Assembly: GCA_027704905.1 (NCBI GenBank)
Contig: CM051001.1
Span: 35,793,656 to 35,857,655, forward strand
DNA length: 64,000 nucleotides
From: Muraenolepis orangiensis
Lineage: Eukaryota > Chordata > Actinopteri > Gadiformes > Muraenolepididae
Direction of reading: 5' to 3'
Shown here: one piece after another, positions 32,759 to 47,400 of the stretch
How the letters are laid out: each line of letters opens with the position of its first letter
How positions within the stretch are numbered: the stretch's first letter is position 1
Made by a program: the position numbers and the translations under genes
The notes under the pieces: model-generated
The model's database searches: none
What the model saw: the letters and a program-made list of their open reading frames with translations, nothing else
Told to the model about the DNA's origin: nothing

Positions 32759-35300
32759 AGACAAAGCTCTGTTTGACCTTTATTATAATGACTTTCTTAA
32801 TTTGATTTGCACTGGATTCAGATTATGAACATGAAACTGTTCATGTAAGAAAAAAAACTACTTAATTTCACTTCAACCAAAAATCTATATTTGAGGAATT
32901 ACTCTTGTACACATATTGATTTGTTTTCCCTACCACTAGACTCTCTATGACATAGATCAATGTTTGTGTTTTTTTTTTGGGCATTTGATGTGAATACCAG
33001 ACGGATCAACATTTGGTGAAACTGATTGGTGCATAATTCATCCTTTAAATACCACATAGTAAAAGTAAGCATGATTGGCAAACACCAAGAGCTGGGCTAA
33101 AATTCATTAAAAGGATGCAATGAAATGCAATTCCATTGGCATTTGGGAAAATGTTAAGAATCATTATGACTTCTAAGTATAATGCATGCATGCCATCTTC
33201 TACTATTGAAGAACATTTCTACAGCCACCCAACTTGCAGTAGTTGAAACTTGGATTGTAATTGCAGATGAGACCATGAGCCTAAATCTAATTACTTAAGG
33301 AGGATATAACCCCAAGTTTATGTTTGGCAGTTTGTGTTTTGTCACTGATTGCATCAACCGTGTAACGTCCAACTTTCTGATCCTGTTTTTTTTGCTTTTC
33401 CCTGCTAGTGGTGAAAATAATCACCTAACGTGATCAATTAACCAAGCCTACTAATGGCTAAAGGCCACTCATTCACTCCGTTCCCCACTGCTGGTTTTGG
33501 TCGTCTTCCTTGCCTCCATATCTTTTGAGATGGTGGCGGGGGTAGGGACATTCCCAGTTTCCTCCTTTAATGATGAGATAAGACTTCAAGCTCTCCATTT
33601 AATCCTTAACATACTTCATTTGCACTTGACCCTTGTCTACTGTGGTTCTAGCAACATGTCTGATGTGATGAGGGGGATATAAGGAGACTCTTGTCTACTG
33701 TGGTTCTAGCAACATGTCTGATGTGATGAGAGGGAGATAAGGAGACTCTTGCATCAGAGGGGGGGGAATTCTAATTGCTTGCTCTGCTTTTTAGTTGGCG
33801 TTAGATTTCCTGTATAAGGAATGAGTTGTAGTTTTAAATTGAGTAAATACTATAATAATTGCTATACATATTAGTTTAAGGCTATTAGGTGTGTTGCGAT
33901 GCATTGTTACACACCATTGAGGTTTTGGTGTGTTAGACTGCATCGATTTGAAAATGTTACTAGTGCAATTTTAAGGGAGAGAGGGAGAGAGGGAGAGAGG
34001 GAGAGAGAGAGCGCATGCATGCATACTGAATCACTTCCTCCAATCACAGGGCTCGGAATTGAGTGTGCTGTTCTGGAGCAACCTTTTTTATTTAGTTAAT
34101 GTATTTTTTTTTTATACATCAGATCACCTAATTGGGTTTGGGGATCAGAACAACTTTTCATATGGCGTCTTCAATTAGCATTTCATTTCAATCCGCATGC
34201 TTAACGATATTAGGTAGATGATTTGATTTGTGGAATGTTGAACCATAAGCCATGTGGCCCGTGCAGTGAATCCATTCATGCGTTAAACATTTTTAAATCA
34301 GTGGTCCAAAAATATTTAATCAAGCACACACTCCCAATGCTTCACGTGTGCGCAACTCATTTAGAATACTTTTCCAAGACTTTACTCGTGTATCTGAAAA
34401 CACATCTACCTACCCTCGAGCTTAAAGGATCACAAGAATTTATAATAAGTTTAGCTTTTCCGTTTTTCACAAACGTGTGATCCTAGAAATATTTGTAATC
34501 CCGTTAGCATTTGCAGAAATGAGCCACCTAAAAGTGCCCACGTCTTTCCAAAGCTAATGAAAAATGTGTGTGAGAGTTGAGGGATGGTGCTCTAAGGGTG
34601 AATGTCCGCTAAGGAAGGCATTCCGGACCATCTTTCAAGCATTGAGGTGTGTTGAAAAACTTTCATGTTTTCTGAGGGGCCTAAAATAATTTGTACTTCT
34701 GACAAAATATTTCCTCACCATTATCATTAAATGTTCCAAAGGGGGGTGGTGGGGCATGGGAGAGCGATGGCTGTGCTTTTGCACAGACCTAGAAGACAAC
34801 AGTCAATAACAATAGTTGTCACCGTGACAGATGGTCTGCTTAGGCACTCGAGGAATGACGCAAAGCGGGATTCATTACACAAGGTTGAATCGCAGCTCCA
34901 TCTTTACTATGAACCGTAGTTACTTGCAATCATACCGCAAGCTTTATATACGAGCAGGCAATTTCCTGATGAGCTCTTTTCAGTTGCCCAAATTCAAGTG
35001 AGAGGCAAAAATTAGCCAATGAGTCACACACACACACACGCATTCCTTTTTTCTTCCCCTCTCCTCTCCCTAGTGCCTGTTGCCATGGCAATATGACACG
35101 CAAGCAGAGGAGGTCAGATGAGCTGAAACAGAGGGGGCTGGTAGTGGGTTGTGATAGAAGGTGGGCTGCCTAATAAACAGCATTTCTATCAACTGAATTG
35201 TTGAATATTTTGGCAGCAAAAAGGCAGGGTTTTCTTGTGTCATAGGGGAATATTGCTCTCATCCTCTCCCCGCCACAAGCCATGTTGAGATACCGTACCA
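32759..35300. other. ctnna1 intron 6, middle part
   Basis: Mostly unique sequence. It includes a 58-bp tandem duplication at 33632-33746, a GGGAGAGA tract at 33973-34012 and a short CA run near 35024-35040. No exon is supported. Confidence 0.55.
33632..33746. repeat. 58-bp tandem duplication
   Basis: Two adjacent copies of a 58-bp segment beginning CTTGTCTACTGTGGTTCTAG differ at only a few positions (GGGGGATAT versus GAGGGAGAT), which points to a recent event. Confidence 0.93.
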
Positions 35301-35302
35301 TC

Positions 35303-35360
35303 ACATTACATTCCAGTCATTTAGCAGACACTTTTATCCAAAGCGACTTACAATAGTGTT
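35303..35360. mobile_element. Fish SINE/LINE tail motif
   Basis: TCCAGTCATTTAGCAGACAC followed by TTTTATCCAAAGCGACTTAC is the highly recurrent 3' body of fish SINEs. No intact tRNA-like head is visible beside it. Confidence 0.7.
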
Positions 35361-36530
35361 TCAACAAAGGAAGGTAAGAGAACAGCTCGTCACCAGAAGT
35401 CAAAAGAGCATTTCATTTCTAACAAGTCTCCAATAACTGAACCAGTGCTCAGGTAGAAGTACAATAATTCAGGCAAAAGTTCAATAAGTTGGCAAACAAT
35501 ATGCAACAATATCTAGAACAATATCTACCTATCTATAATATGTAATCTACTTAAATATGTCCCACTTTACAATTCTTCTCCAGCGTGTCAACTAGAGCCC
35601 ACCCATGACAAGTGTTCTCTCTGCTCATCCTGCCTATCTTAGGCAGTAATCCAAGTCTACTGTGGCTCAAAATGAGGTATATACCATCTAGCCATGTATT
35701 CACGGGCTCATCTGTTGATGGATAGAGGTCCCATATGACACGTCACTGTGTTTTAGCACTAGAATATATTTTTCAGTGTTCGTCACCAACATAGTTTCAG
35801 ATACATTTCAACAACTAGTAATATGAACTACTAAATAAACTAGGCATGTCGACGAATGCTTGCATCTTTTCAATGCCTTTTCTTCTTCAACAAAAGTTCT
35901 TTATTCCTAGCTGACAGAAAGCCCATATGTTATCTTATTGTAAAGCTCACCACAGCCATGATGTTCTTCGGGAGACAGGCGGTGATTGTGCAGGATATAT
36001 TTTTCCTCCAGAAAGTCTGGATATCTTTTTCTTTTTTTTTGCTGTTACTTTTAAACTCTACAGAATAAAGTTTGTGTGCCTGCATGTTTTTATCCACTGC
36101 ACTTTATTAATATATATTTGTATTTGCCCTACTTCACTTTGTTGGTGTGTATGTACATTGAAGACTAAAAAGCAATATCTCTAAAATGGTTTGTGAACAC
36201 TGTCCCTGAAAAGCAAGGACATGGTGTATGGTGCATGCATACACCATGTTTATTAAAGTCTGAATTTATTAAATTGGCAGACAGTGGCCTCATTTGACAG
36301 ATTCAAGAGCCCTCTGATCAAACTATAAACCAAGGTATCGTGTTCAGGACTTGAAGCTCATAAAGTGAAGGCAGTTAAGCTGTCAAAACGTGTCCCTCTA
36401 GGTTTTTACAGCTGGCCTGTCCTAGTCAAATCAACCCATGTGCCACGTGCTTGGGCGAGGGGAGAGATGTTTGTTGTCTCAAGCACCCCCCCCCTCCAGA
36501 GTAATTAACCCCCTGGTGTATCTTTTATAG
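35361..36530. other. End of ctnna1 intron 6
   Basis: Unique AT-rich sequence up to the exon 7 acceptor. The intron closes with CCCCTGGTGTATCTTTTATAG. Confidence 0.55.
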
Positions 36531-36734
36531 AAACAAATCATCGTGGACCCCCTGGCCTTCAGCGAGGAGCGTTTCCGCCCCTCCCTGGAGGAGCGTCTGG
36601 AGAGCATCATCAGTGGCGCAGCCCTCATGGCCGACTCTTCATGCACACGCGATGACCGCAGGGAGCGCATCGTGGCTGAGTGCAACTCTGTCCGCCAGGC
36701 ACTCCAGGACCTTCTGTCTGAATATATGGGCAAT
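36531..36734 (+). CDS. ctnna1: ctnna1 exon 7
   Basis: Encodes residues 286-353 (204 nt): KQIIVDPLAFSEERFRPSLE through RLESIISGAALMADSSCTRD and RRERIVAECNSVRQALQDLL to SEYMGN. This is the start of the M domain and contains the helix region in which mammalian alpha-E-catenin exposes its vinculin-binding site under tension. It is nearly identical to the human sequence. Donor GGCAAT|GTAAGT, phase 0. The following intron is the giant one hosting lrrtm2. Confidence 0.98.
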
Positions 36735-39700
36735 GTAAGTACCCCCTTTCTTCTGTACACGGCCCAAGTTTTTGCCGCTCTTAATGGGATTCTTAGCTGA
36801 TTGTTGGATGCGGGTTTCAAAGTTGGCAAGTTTATTATTCCTCATTAAGTTGATACATGGCTCTATGGCGTAGGTAAATATGTAGCTATATACATCCCAC
36901 AGTGAAACGGCTGTACGATTGTTTCTACTAGTCGTAAATCACACACATTGCTCAGTAAATAATATTATCAATCATTAAAGGGGGCTGTTCTTTTCAAAGG
37001 ATGTCGTGGAAGTTGGTGTCTAGTATGGGATCAATCTCTATTGTATTTACTTGTTTCTAGATAAGTGGGCATGCTGTCCTGGGGAAATTAGCCTTTTCTC
37101 ATCGATTACATCGGAAAAGTGCCAACCCCTCACTATGCTTGCAAGGGTGAACCCTTTACCCTAAAGGAATCAAGGTGTGCGCATGTCGCACATTAAAATG
37201 ACATTAATTCCATTTTTAGTCCATGTCAGCACACTGGCTAATAAAACGCCATTAAGGGTTTCACACAGGTTTCAGAGCAAATGGTTAGTACACAGAAAGT
37301 TTACTTTTCTTATTTGTGTTCAGCTTGATCTAGAATTGATTTGTTGCTCCACAAGCTCAAGTGTTATCTGTGTTTAAAAAAAAGAAGGTAAATGTCTGAG
37401 TTAGCCACTGGAATCGTTGAGGCTGTTGGCAGTCAAGAAATATAATGCCTCCCACATTATGCAATTGCTAGTTAGATTGTTCCATCTTTGATTTACCCTA
37501 GGGCAACCATCACCAGGTTTTTGTTTTTCACTTTTCACAAACCGTTAAGTGAGGCCATTTGTTGGCCCTGAAACCACATCCAAGTTTGTTTAGTTATGGA
37601 GTACTGCTTGTAAGTATCATGGAAATACATTTTTAGCACTATTTGTATGCTACTCATGTTGTCCTCATCTGGAAACACTGACTACAATGAGTGCTAGCTG
37701 TCTGAATCAAGTGAGGGTAGTTTATAGTGGGTTTCCATCACAACAATGATGCCAATTTATGTAAATATTCATCAACAGCCTAATGCATATTTGTTGTCAT
37801 GATTTTCCGCATGGTTTCTTTTCTCTCTGGCAACATCTCTGTTTTAACCACCATCTGAATCCCCTCTTGGTAACTTAGGAATGGCTTTTTATTTTTTGAT
37901 AATGTCAATGAGTGAGCCATTCGGCCAGAGAATTTCTATTAGTTTGGTAATGTTTCATTTAGCATCTATCCGAAACGGAGTTGGGAGAAATGAATATAAT
38001 CATCAAATAATAATAATCAAGTATGCCTCAATTAGTGTACAATCAATCCCATGAATGTAAGGCTTGTTTTGGCTACTTCCATTGAATGAGCCCTTCATAG
38101 CTAGGGACAGACTGGGCCCTCTTCCGTGGAACCCGCCATGTTTCTACACGATTGTAAAGTGACTGAAACATCACTGGCAATTCTGAAACAGCCTGTAATG
38201 ACTAATCACACTCTTACCTGGTGGTATAATTGGGTCCCTTTTTAAATATAGGAGAGTGCAGCACCATCCATGACACCAGATAGCAAGTATGTCCATGCAG
38301 TCATTGATTGACTTGCCTGTTTAACACCCCCGTGGAGGAGCCCCTGGGCCCCTGGCTGTCAGGAGGAGTGGTGTGGCAGGCCCGCCACAATGCCTTGTAA
38401 ACCTGTTCTCTGACGTGACCCTACATGTTTGGCCATGCACTGTCCCCTTTTTACGGTAAATTTGAATTAGAACCTGTAATAAGTCTTCAGTCTATCCAGA
38501 GATGACGGCACGTGAGAGTGCATGGTTTGCCAGACATGCAACCACATAGCGTGACCTTAATTATGCCATATTGCCGTGACGGATTCACATCTAGAGCCCA
38601 ACCTTTTCTGCCACGTTGGATTAATAATGCATATCGGGTTTCAAGCATCTGTCAAGGCTTTGTACAGAACAGACCGATGTTAGGGTGCGTTTTAACACAT
38701 TTTACAGACCTCAGCAGGAGTCCTGCATTATCCGTTGGATCACAAGGAATCAAAAGGACTTGCAATATCAGTAAGACTGCATAAAATATAATTATAGACA
38801 CCTGAATTGTCCCCCATTTTATATCTATGCATTCTGCCTGCCCCGACACAATCTGGCTCCCCTACTCTGTCCTTCATTTGAGCTTTCCTTACAGTGTCCA
38901 TTGTTCCCTTGTTATCATCTCTACACAACCCACTGCCTCAGGCCCCTGTACCGAGTGGCAGTGTTCTGCTTTATCCCCATTGCTCACTGTTTGCTCTCAT
39001 TGGAAGAATGTTTGAGTGGCTCACCTACCTTACCATCCTCATAGCAATTGGATTAATCTCTCTAAAGCTAAGCCAACAATTGAATCATGTCCTTTAAGTG
39101 TAGGTTATCATGGCAAGGAACAGGAAATGTGGTTTAAAGCAAAATGGTTAGTGTTTATCTATTGAGCTTTGGCTACTTTTCAATAGGGTTGTTTCAGTTA
39201 GAAATGACACCTTATTTTCTGCAAATGCATCCTTGGAACAAATGACCACCAACAAAGCCTGTTAAAGGCCTTTTACTTTATTTAAAACCATGAATGCACT
39301 TCTGGTCTGCAAGGCTGTCCGATGTTTGCTGCGCCTCGTATACTAGCATACATTGGTCTCTGCAGGGAAAGCTGAGCTAATACAAGATCAAGCTATCTTC
39401 TCTTCAAAGCCACCGCATTAAGAATGAATGTCCTGGACCTGTGGAAAATCTGCCTTGCAGCATGTTTGCATATTTTTTTAAATTGCAGGCTTATATATTT
39501 TATTTATGTTAAAATGAGTAAATGTATTGTACTCTGCTGAGTAATATTTACGAAGCCATTGTCGTCCGTGTGTGTATATAGGGCTTTACTTCAAATATCA
39601 ATACCATACCGTCTCAAGGTCTTAAAGGTTTGTTGTCATTGTGTGTTGTGGGCATTCTGTGTCACTGGGGGTCGACCCCATTAGTCACGTATGCCATTTG

Positions 39701-40470
39701 CCTTTAAGCCAAACAGCTTCTTTGTGTGCACTATGGTGCTGTGATGCTGCTGTAGTTTCTCATTAGTCTTGCAACCCCTTTCTGGAGTTTGTTGAAGACG
39801 TGTAGATGAATATTGCAACAATTTTAATTGTCACAAAGAAATACAATAACAGGCCGTTAATATTCATCCTTGATAGGTGTAGTGTGGTGGTAGTATTTGC
39901 CAATTGGCTTGGCTTCATTGAAATATACATATTTGATATAGTAGCTTGAAAGCTTTACAATCCCACAAAGATGTATTCTTTGTCTCAAACAGGCTACAAA
40001 TGCACCCAATGATGGGGTCTACACATATTTTTGCTGTACAGAATCATTACCGTAGCTCAGGGCTTTTTAACTACTTTCATGAGTGCCAGATTACTGAAAT
40101 TTAAAAGGGGCTGGAAAAACGTTTAACCACAGCAGAGACGGACCCTTCAAAGGGCATGCAGGGTCATGTGTGGTTTGGAGAGGCTGGACAAAGCTCATCA
40201 AACAATCCCTGGCCCTCATTCTTTTTTCAGAAAGTTAAATGGATCAAATAGGGTCAAATGGATTGTTTATTCGTTAATAATTAAACACAGCCAGTTTAAT
40301 AGGCCTGCCGTAGTTTGTTTCATTATTGATGTTAGTCATCAATGTGCTCCTTAGATTCATATTTGCTTGCTTTACATGGTTTCAGGTCATTAGTGCTATA
40401 ACACAAACACTATCAAATGTTTTTCTTGGCTGCTTGTCGGATATCTAGACGTCGTCAATGTGGCTCTGGT
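36735..40470 (+). other. ctnna1: ctnna1 intron 7, first 3.7 kb
   Basis: Start of the 20,674-bp intron 7 (36735-57408). This part is unique-looking and AT-rich, and nothing coding or repetitive is recognised. Confidence 0.6.
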
Positions 40471-41190
40471 AAAATAATAATAATAATAATGCATTTTATT
40501 TATGAGAGCCTTTTGACACACTAAAGGACACCTGGACACAAGCAGCAATGCAAGGGAACACAAGCAGCAATGTATGAAAACATCATACAATCAATACAAA
40601 AGCAGCAGCAGTATACAGTTGTAATTTAATTAAATAAAAGGTATATAATCAGTACAATAGCTCAACATGCAACCATGATCGCCAGGATCAGGAGAGACTG
40701 AAGGCTCTGAACCCCAGTCGTCAAGCGGGCAGAAGGTGTTCTGAGTTGGTTGGCAGAAAAGCATCGGAGTAGGAGTGTTCGGAGAGATATGAAGGTGCTA
40801 GGTTATGAAGAGCCTTAAAGGAGGGAAGCAGAATATTGAAATCGATATATTTAACAGGGAGCCAATGAAGAACAGGAGTGATATGAGGCATGGAAGGAGT
40901 TCTTGTAATAATACGACAGCTGAATTGTGGTTTGACAAGCTGATTTTATTTTTTAAGACACTTGAGAGGAAGCCCAAAGAGGATCAAATTACAGTAGTCA
41001 ATATGGGATGTTACTAAGGTGTGGATGAGAATGGTGGTTAGGTTTAAGCCATGGGCCAAGACGATGGAAGTATGCGGACAGAGTAACATTGTTGTAACAT
41101 TGTGTGCTTCAAAAGGTGATGTGCTGTCCAGGATGACGCACAGACTATTAAACTGAGGGAAAAGAGGAACTATCAATCATCAACCTTATT
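40471..41190 (-). pseudogene. L2-clade LINE relic (reverse-transcriptase end and 3' part)
   Basis: The - strand frame at 40946-41176 contains ILIHTLVTSHIDYCNLILFG followed by LPLKCLKK. This is the signature of L2-type reverse transcriptases just after the catalytic core (compare HAxVTSRLDYCNALLxGLP). Downstream on the same strand, towards 40471, the sequence GAGCCAATGAAGAACAGG...CAGTAGTCAATATGGGATGT (read on +) is the usual companion 3' region. It ends at a (TAA)n tract at 40472-40490 and is truncated and non-functional. Confidence 0.75.
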
Positions 41191-41341
41191 TCCATTCCAA
41201 CCGGGCCAGTTTGGTCTCTTTAAAATCACTATCACATTATTTAACTGCTGGCATAAAGATTTTGTGTGGGATGTTTTGTTCAGCTTCTGAACCTTTTCCC
41301 AGACAATTTCCATTGTCCAGAGTTGACATATTCAGACTTTT

Positions 41342-41475
41342 AACCAAACCAAGTTTAACCAAGCCAAGTTTAACCAAGCCAAGTTTAACCAAGCCAAGTT
41401 TAACCAAGCCAAGTTTAACCAAGCCAAGTTTAACCAAACCAAGTTTAACCAAGCCAAGTTTAACCAAACCAAGTT
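41342..41475. repeat. 15-bp tandem repeat, about 9 copies
   Basis: Units of TTTAACCAAGCCAAG, some with AAACCAAG. The + frame repeats LTKPS and the - frame VKLGL. It lies about 150 bp from the L2 relic. Confidence 0.95.
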
Positions 41476-44400
41476 GAGCAACTATCTGACATTTTAAGTG
41501 AAATATTGAGAGACTTGAAGATGAGTAAAAACTGAGACATTGCAGTCATGGAATTCACCAATTTAAAGAATAGTGGATTGGTGAACTCTAAAGTGTCTTT
41601 TATTGTTTTGGAGGGAGATTCACTACACAAATGTCCTTAAGTACAGCCAAATATTCCTCCCTCGATAGAATACAAACACATTGACGGGAATATAAATACT
41701 TTAGCAATGAAGAATTTACCTCTCCTGATTCTCCAACTGTAAGACCACTTAAATAACCTTTTCAGTAGACTGCCATTGAGATGTTTAGATCCAATTCACT
41801 GTATCTGTCACCATATTACGGACAGAAAGCATTATTGCTGTTATGGCTCCTTGTGTATGACTCCTTGTTTGGGTGTTTTGCCTCGCCAAAAGCACATTTC
41901 TCTGCAACATTCTATTCAGATTTGTACAGCTGTTCTTTCCCTGGTTTCGTTGTCTCCTCAACAATGGGTGTTTTCCTAATCCCTTTAGCAGGGCTGGTCA
42001 TGGAGACTTGAAACAAACGTGAAGGTCAATGATCGCTGCACAGTTGGGACACTAGCCTTGCCCGATGTTATATATAAAGCACACCAACAAAGGTTATATT
42101 AAGAGAAATGGCTGTGTTCACTATGGATCTGAGGGGAAAATGAAAGTAACTTTATCTCCATTTGTGGTAATTCTGTTCTTCCAGAGCTTGGCGGATCCCT
42201 TGTTGCTAGTGCTCAGTTCAAATGTCACCTCAGGTCTCTTGATGTGAACTGAATGGATTTCAGCTTTGTTTTTCTGCTTGGCTCATTGCTTCCAAAATTG
42301 ATGTCTGGAATTCTGGTGGGTTTGGCTTCAAAACTACACTTGGTAGCCGGTTAGTTTGTGGTCCTGTTCTTCAGCACATTATTATTATTATTATTATTAT
42401 ATTTGGAGTTAAACATATCCTACTGGAAATTATGTGATTGCTCCACCCCCATTCCAGTTCATGGGTTTTGTCTTTTCTTAAGGTCACTCTTGGGAAGACA
42501 TTTTATCAATAAAAAGGTGTTTGTGTACAGTCGCTATTTTACTTAAAATAAATGCAGAAACAACTGGTTATTAATGAGTGCAACATCAATATAATCTTAA
42601 TTAAGCGTTCGATAACAGTGACCCATATGCTTTGATTGGCAGTAGTGGTATTGGTGGTATATGTATAAACGTAGCCTGGAACCATTTTGAATTCGAAAAC
42701 TGCAATATCGGAAAATGTATTAATAGCATTTTTCTTATGTCGCCCAAAATGATAACGGAACATCGGGACTGAAGATAAAGTTATGTTTTTACGAAGTGGA
42801 AGTTATGATTTATTTGAGTACAGTGACTCTAAAATACTGCTGGACTGCATTAGTGAATAAGACCATAGACTAGCCTCAGCAGTAAAAACAATCAATGTGA
42901 TTGTCCAGCTCAGGGATTATTGTTGTGAAGCAATTGGCATAATTCCACATCAATGACCAATGTCACAACATATGTTGGATCATTCTGTATTACTTTCAAA
43001 TACATTTTTTTTTAGAAATTGATGTCTAAGCCGAAATTGGTGTGCCTTACTTTGATGGTTATAAAATATAAAAGCATCCATTATGGTTCATAGGATTTAG
43101 TAAATTGGTCTGTGATGAATAGAAGCTTACTCACTAGGACATGTCTCAATACGACATGCCACATCTAAAGCTAATGCCTTCATGTATGGCAGATGGGAGC
43201 ATGCCAAAGGATGCTGACCTTGAGAAGCAGGGGTTAAATGATGGAGACATGACATTACGTCAACTTCATTATTAAACAAACCCGTTATACCTATAAGTCA
43301 TCACAATGTCAACCCACTTTCAAATAATGTACAATTTCCCCTCTGAAGGACGGTGTTCAGTTGTTATTTTTTTCTTAATTTATTTTTCCCAAGTACCACT
43401 TGAAGATTATGAGATTAACTGTGCAAACATATATATGACAAAGTGTGTTGTCTTTGTGCTCCATAATGAACAATGCTCCATAATGAACAATGTTCCATAG
43501 ACGAAAGGTGATCAGGTTATGACCCGACATGGCTGTGACATGACCTTTTCCAGGCAGTTCTTTCTGTGACCTATGGCTCATGCTTAGTAAGGGCTGTACC
43601 CTAAGCTTTGAATAGTCAAACAACTTTAAAAAAAATAAAAAGAATCCTGTGCATTATAATAACCAAATGAAAGCAGGATATTGAGGCTGCTGTAGGCGAT
43701 AAGGGAGCGCAGAAGAGAGCAAAACAACCACAAAGAACGCCTACGTTTCTGCCATTGAGAAGTCTGGCATTACTGCACCTGTGGTGGAGTTTAGCTGTAT
43801 GGGATTGAAGGATCAATTCCCTGATTGGTCAGAAATCAGCATTTTATTTTCAAATGCCTAGTGTGGAGGAAAACTAAAGTTGGGAAATCAATGGCATTTG
43901 TATTACATATTAACGAATGGATAAGGGAAAGCAACGATTAGGCCTATTAAGAGACCTAATGATTTGAAAGGTGACTGTTTCTTGTTGGGTTCTAATGAGT
44001 CAAGTCTCCAAAAGAGCTGTGCATATTTAGGCTACTCTACAGTCACGCGCCATGATAAAGTGATTTTCAGCATGGGAACGAATTGGGACAAGTCGTTGTC
44101 CATGTATTGCAGTGTGAACTAAGAAAACAGAATTGCCAAAACAATGCCATTAAAGCAGGGGGAAAGAAAGAGGGAGGCGATCCCAAGTCAGGTCTCAGCC
44201 GTCAACTCCACTAGACCTGCCATGTCTTGGACCGCTGAGCGTGTCTCTACCTCCCCTCTTTAGGTAGCTCTATTGCGGAGCACTCATTGTGGACTTTGTG
44301 TGCTTTACGGACATTAACATACACAAAAAACCACCAAATCGCACAAGGCAGGGATTATCCGCCTTGCCCTGGGGAAAATGACGGTCGGCCGGTTTTTAGC

Positions 44401-47400
44401 TTTTTGCTTTATGAATGGTGCTGCATTTGTACTATATGTACTACCACGTAGTTCATCAGTCAAACTTCTTCTCTTTGGCTGCTGGTTCTGTAGTGAATGT
44501 GAATCCTGTGTGTAATCAGACCGAACGGAGCTCTGTCTCCACAGAGACCCATCACTGTTTGATTCCATAGATGTAGCTGATTATATTAATTATGCTATAT
44601 TATATTGGCCCATTTTATAGTATATTAGGCTAATGGGTAGCCTATATTTTCTGTCTGATTGAATGCAGATGCTGACCTTAACGGTGACACACATTGTCGT
44701 AAAACGTTATGTTGAGGTAATTTAGCAGAGGTGCTATGCCTCAGCTCGCCTATCGACGGCTGTGGGAAACCCCGGTTCACTTTGGCTTACAAACCGTTAA
44801 TGTCTTGACTCTAATATTGGGCTACTATGCTTGCAGGGAAGGCTAATTGAAAATTTACTTCAATTTTACATTTGACTTAGTCAGTTGTTAAAATTACTAG
44901 AGGCACCACATTAGATCCTATGCAGTGCTTCCTTAACCAAAGCAGTTTTTTTCTCTCCAATTATTCAAACATGCAGTGTTGAGACTGACATTGTCTTTGT
45001 GTCAAATCGAGGTGATGTATTAGACCTAATGCACGTCATCCTTAATTTAATATAAGTTAGACTGTGAATGGAACTAAATATACGGTCTCTGGAGCATTGG
45101 CATCATTGATGCAATGTGTTAACTTCCTGTGAAATGTCTGGCAAAGTTGTCCATAGAAAAGCATCTATTTTGATCCCTGGTGAGGCGGTCCCTCATGGTT
45201 TCCAGAGACCAGACATTGATAATGTATGTATTGCTTAAATATATAGCTCTTGTGTATGTGTGAAGTGACTACATTTACCTGGCATTTTGATTGTGCATGA
45301 GGAAAATGGAGCATGTCAAACTTTGCACATCATCCTTGCACACTTTGGATATAAACTATGGTTAATTCATGGTTATCCTACGGTTTCCTTTGAGATACAC
45401 CACCTTCATTCAGAGTTGATTCAACTTGGTGATATTCCTTCATATATTATTCATGCTCACGGCTGGCATACAGCTTAATCACGCTCACCTTTTCTGTAAC
45501 ATGATGATATTTTGTCTCTGTAAACTAAACTAAAGGGGTCTTAATTAATCCACAAATATTTATTAATATTAATCCCCCCCCCCCCATTTGTACTTGGCAC
45601 GCAGCAGGGAGTTATGGTCCAATTAGGTTTCGTATGATTTCCTGTATGCTGGCATTTTTGTCTTCAGCTTTGGGCGCTTTAAGTTCCTAATTCTGCTACA
45701 TCAATGCACACTAGGCCATTGGAAATGGAATTTAACAGGTAGCAGTAAGCGTTGTAAGATGGGCATTAGAAAATTCACAGATGGCCAGCTCTTAAGGTTC
45801 ATATTTATTACACATCTGTGCCTCTGCCTTATTAGCACTAATTATTTAATTTAACTTTTCTTAAAATGGATACAATCATGGGCTTTCAGAGACTACTCTC
45901 TCTAATTTGTATTTTCAGTTTTTAATTGGAAATTTCAATTACAAATGAATATAACAATAATTATTCTTTTTTGGTTTCTGGGATAGGCCAACGGTATTAT
46001 TCGAAGCTTGCTCCTACTCAAATGGCTGATGTGAGACTGGGTTAGCGTGAGCGGTCATATTGTTAGTGGCTGGCATGTTTGTTCACCATTGAGCTGTTTT
46101 TAACATGGCTTGAGTAACATGTTACTCAAGTGAAGGTGATCCGAGAAAAGCTGGCTAAAGATAGCTAATCAAGATTATTCGAATATGATCCTCAGTTTCC
46201 TTGGTTACCAAACTGTGCAAAAGAGAATGACAGGCATGCTTATTGTGAAAAATGTGTTTTAACTATGCAGGTTTTATTTGGATTTTGAAAGATATCCCAT
46301 AGCCCAACCTCATAGTGTGTGTGGGTGGGTAGTTGGAGGATAGGTAGGCAGGCGTCTCACTCACTATATTTATGTTTCACTTACTGAGCATGTTGATTCC
46401 ATGAAATTAATTCGGTCTACTTAATTTACATAAAATTAAACCATTTAAATCTAAAATGTATGTAGTGGAATTCTAATGACAAATTGCCACAATATAGTCA
46501 ATTATGCAGAATCACTGTGATCAGTGTGGCTTGATTTTTTTTTTCATTCACATTAATTACATAATGATTATTTATATTCCCAGGTTTTATCCATCCATCC
46601 TTTTTTCATTCATTCAAATGTGTCTATCTTTATGCACCATGTTATTGTTTAATGTCTGGTGTGGTGCAATACCATGCTGTGAATATAAAGCAAACCGTAC
46701 TTTGAAGAAAAACAAAAGGACAAATGGACATCTCTATACGCTATACTCTATACTCTATACTCTATACTAATCAGCCGTTTTCAAGCCTTTTTGCTGTGCT
46801 TCTTAAAGCCCATCTCAGTTCATAGTGAGCCCTGGTAACTATATCACCACATCCTTTGATCTTCAATGATCAAAGGATGCCACAAAAGCATTGAAGCATT
46901 GGAAGGCAATGAATGCAACAGCTATTTACTACCGTTTGGTTTTTTGTGATGCTCAGAATTGTTCTTCGGCGGTGGTTCTTCTTGTGTCCAAGTGTTGCTG
47001 TGTAGTCGTTTACATGGCCTTAAAGCCCCAAGTCCCAAATGTTATGCCAATAACTAAATATTAAGTAACACATTTTCTTGCCTTAACGAAAACATGACTG
47101 CGCTCACTCCTTAAACACTATGTTGCTTCTGATCTCAGTGCCAAAGCAGTTGACTTATTCATTGATGTTTTGGCGCTCAACTTGTATTTCAAGGATTACC
47201 AGCCTGGAATACCAAAATGGCACTAAACCTTTACATACTTTCTTTGTTTTTTTCGTACTTTACAAACCTACCTTTTAGCATCCGTGTTGCCTTCCCCCAT
47301 GAGGCAGTGTTTTGTTTAGATCACATGGGCTCCTTTCACAGGAGGCAAGCCTCAATTCTGTTATTGATCAGATTTATTTCTTTATTTAATTGTGGCCAAT

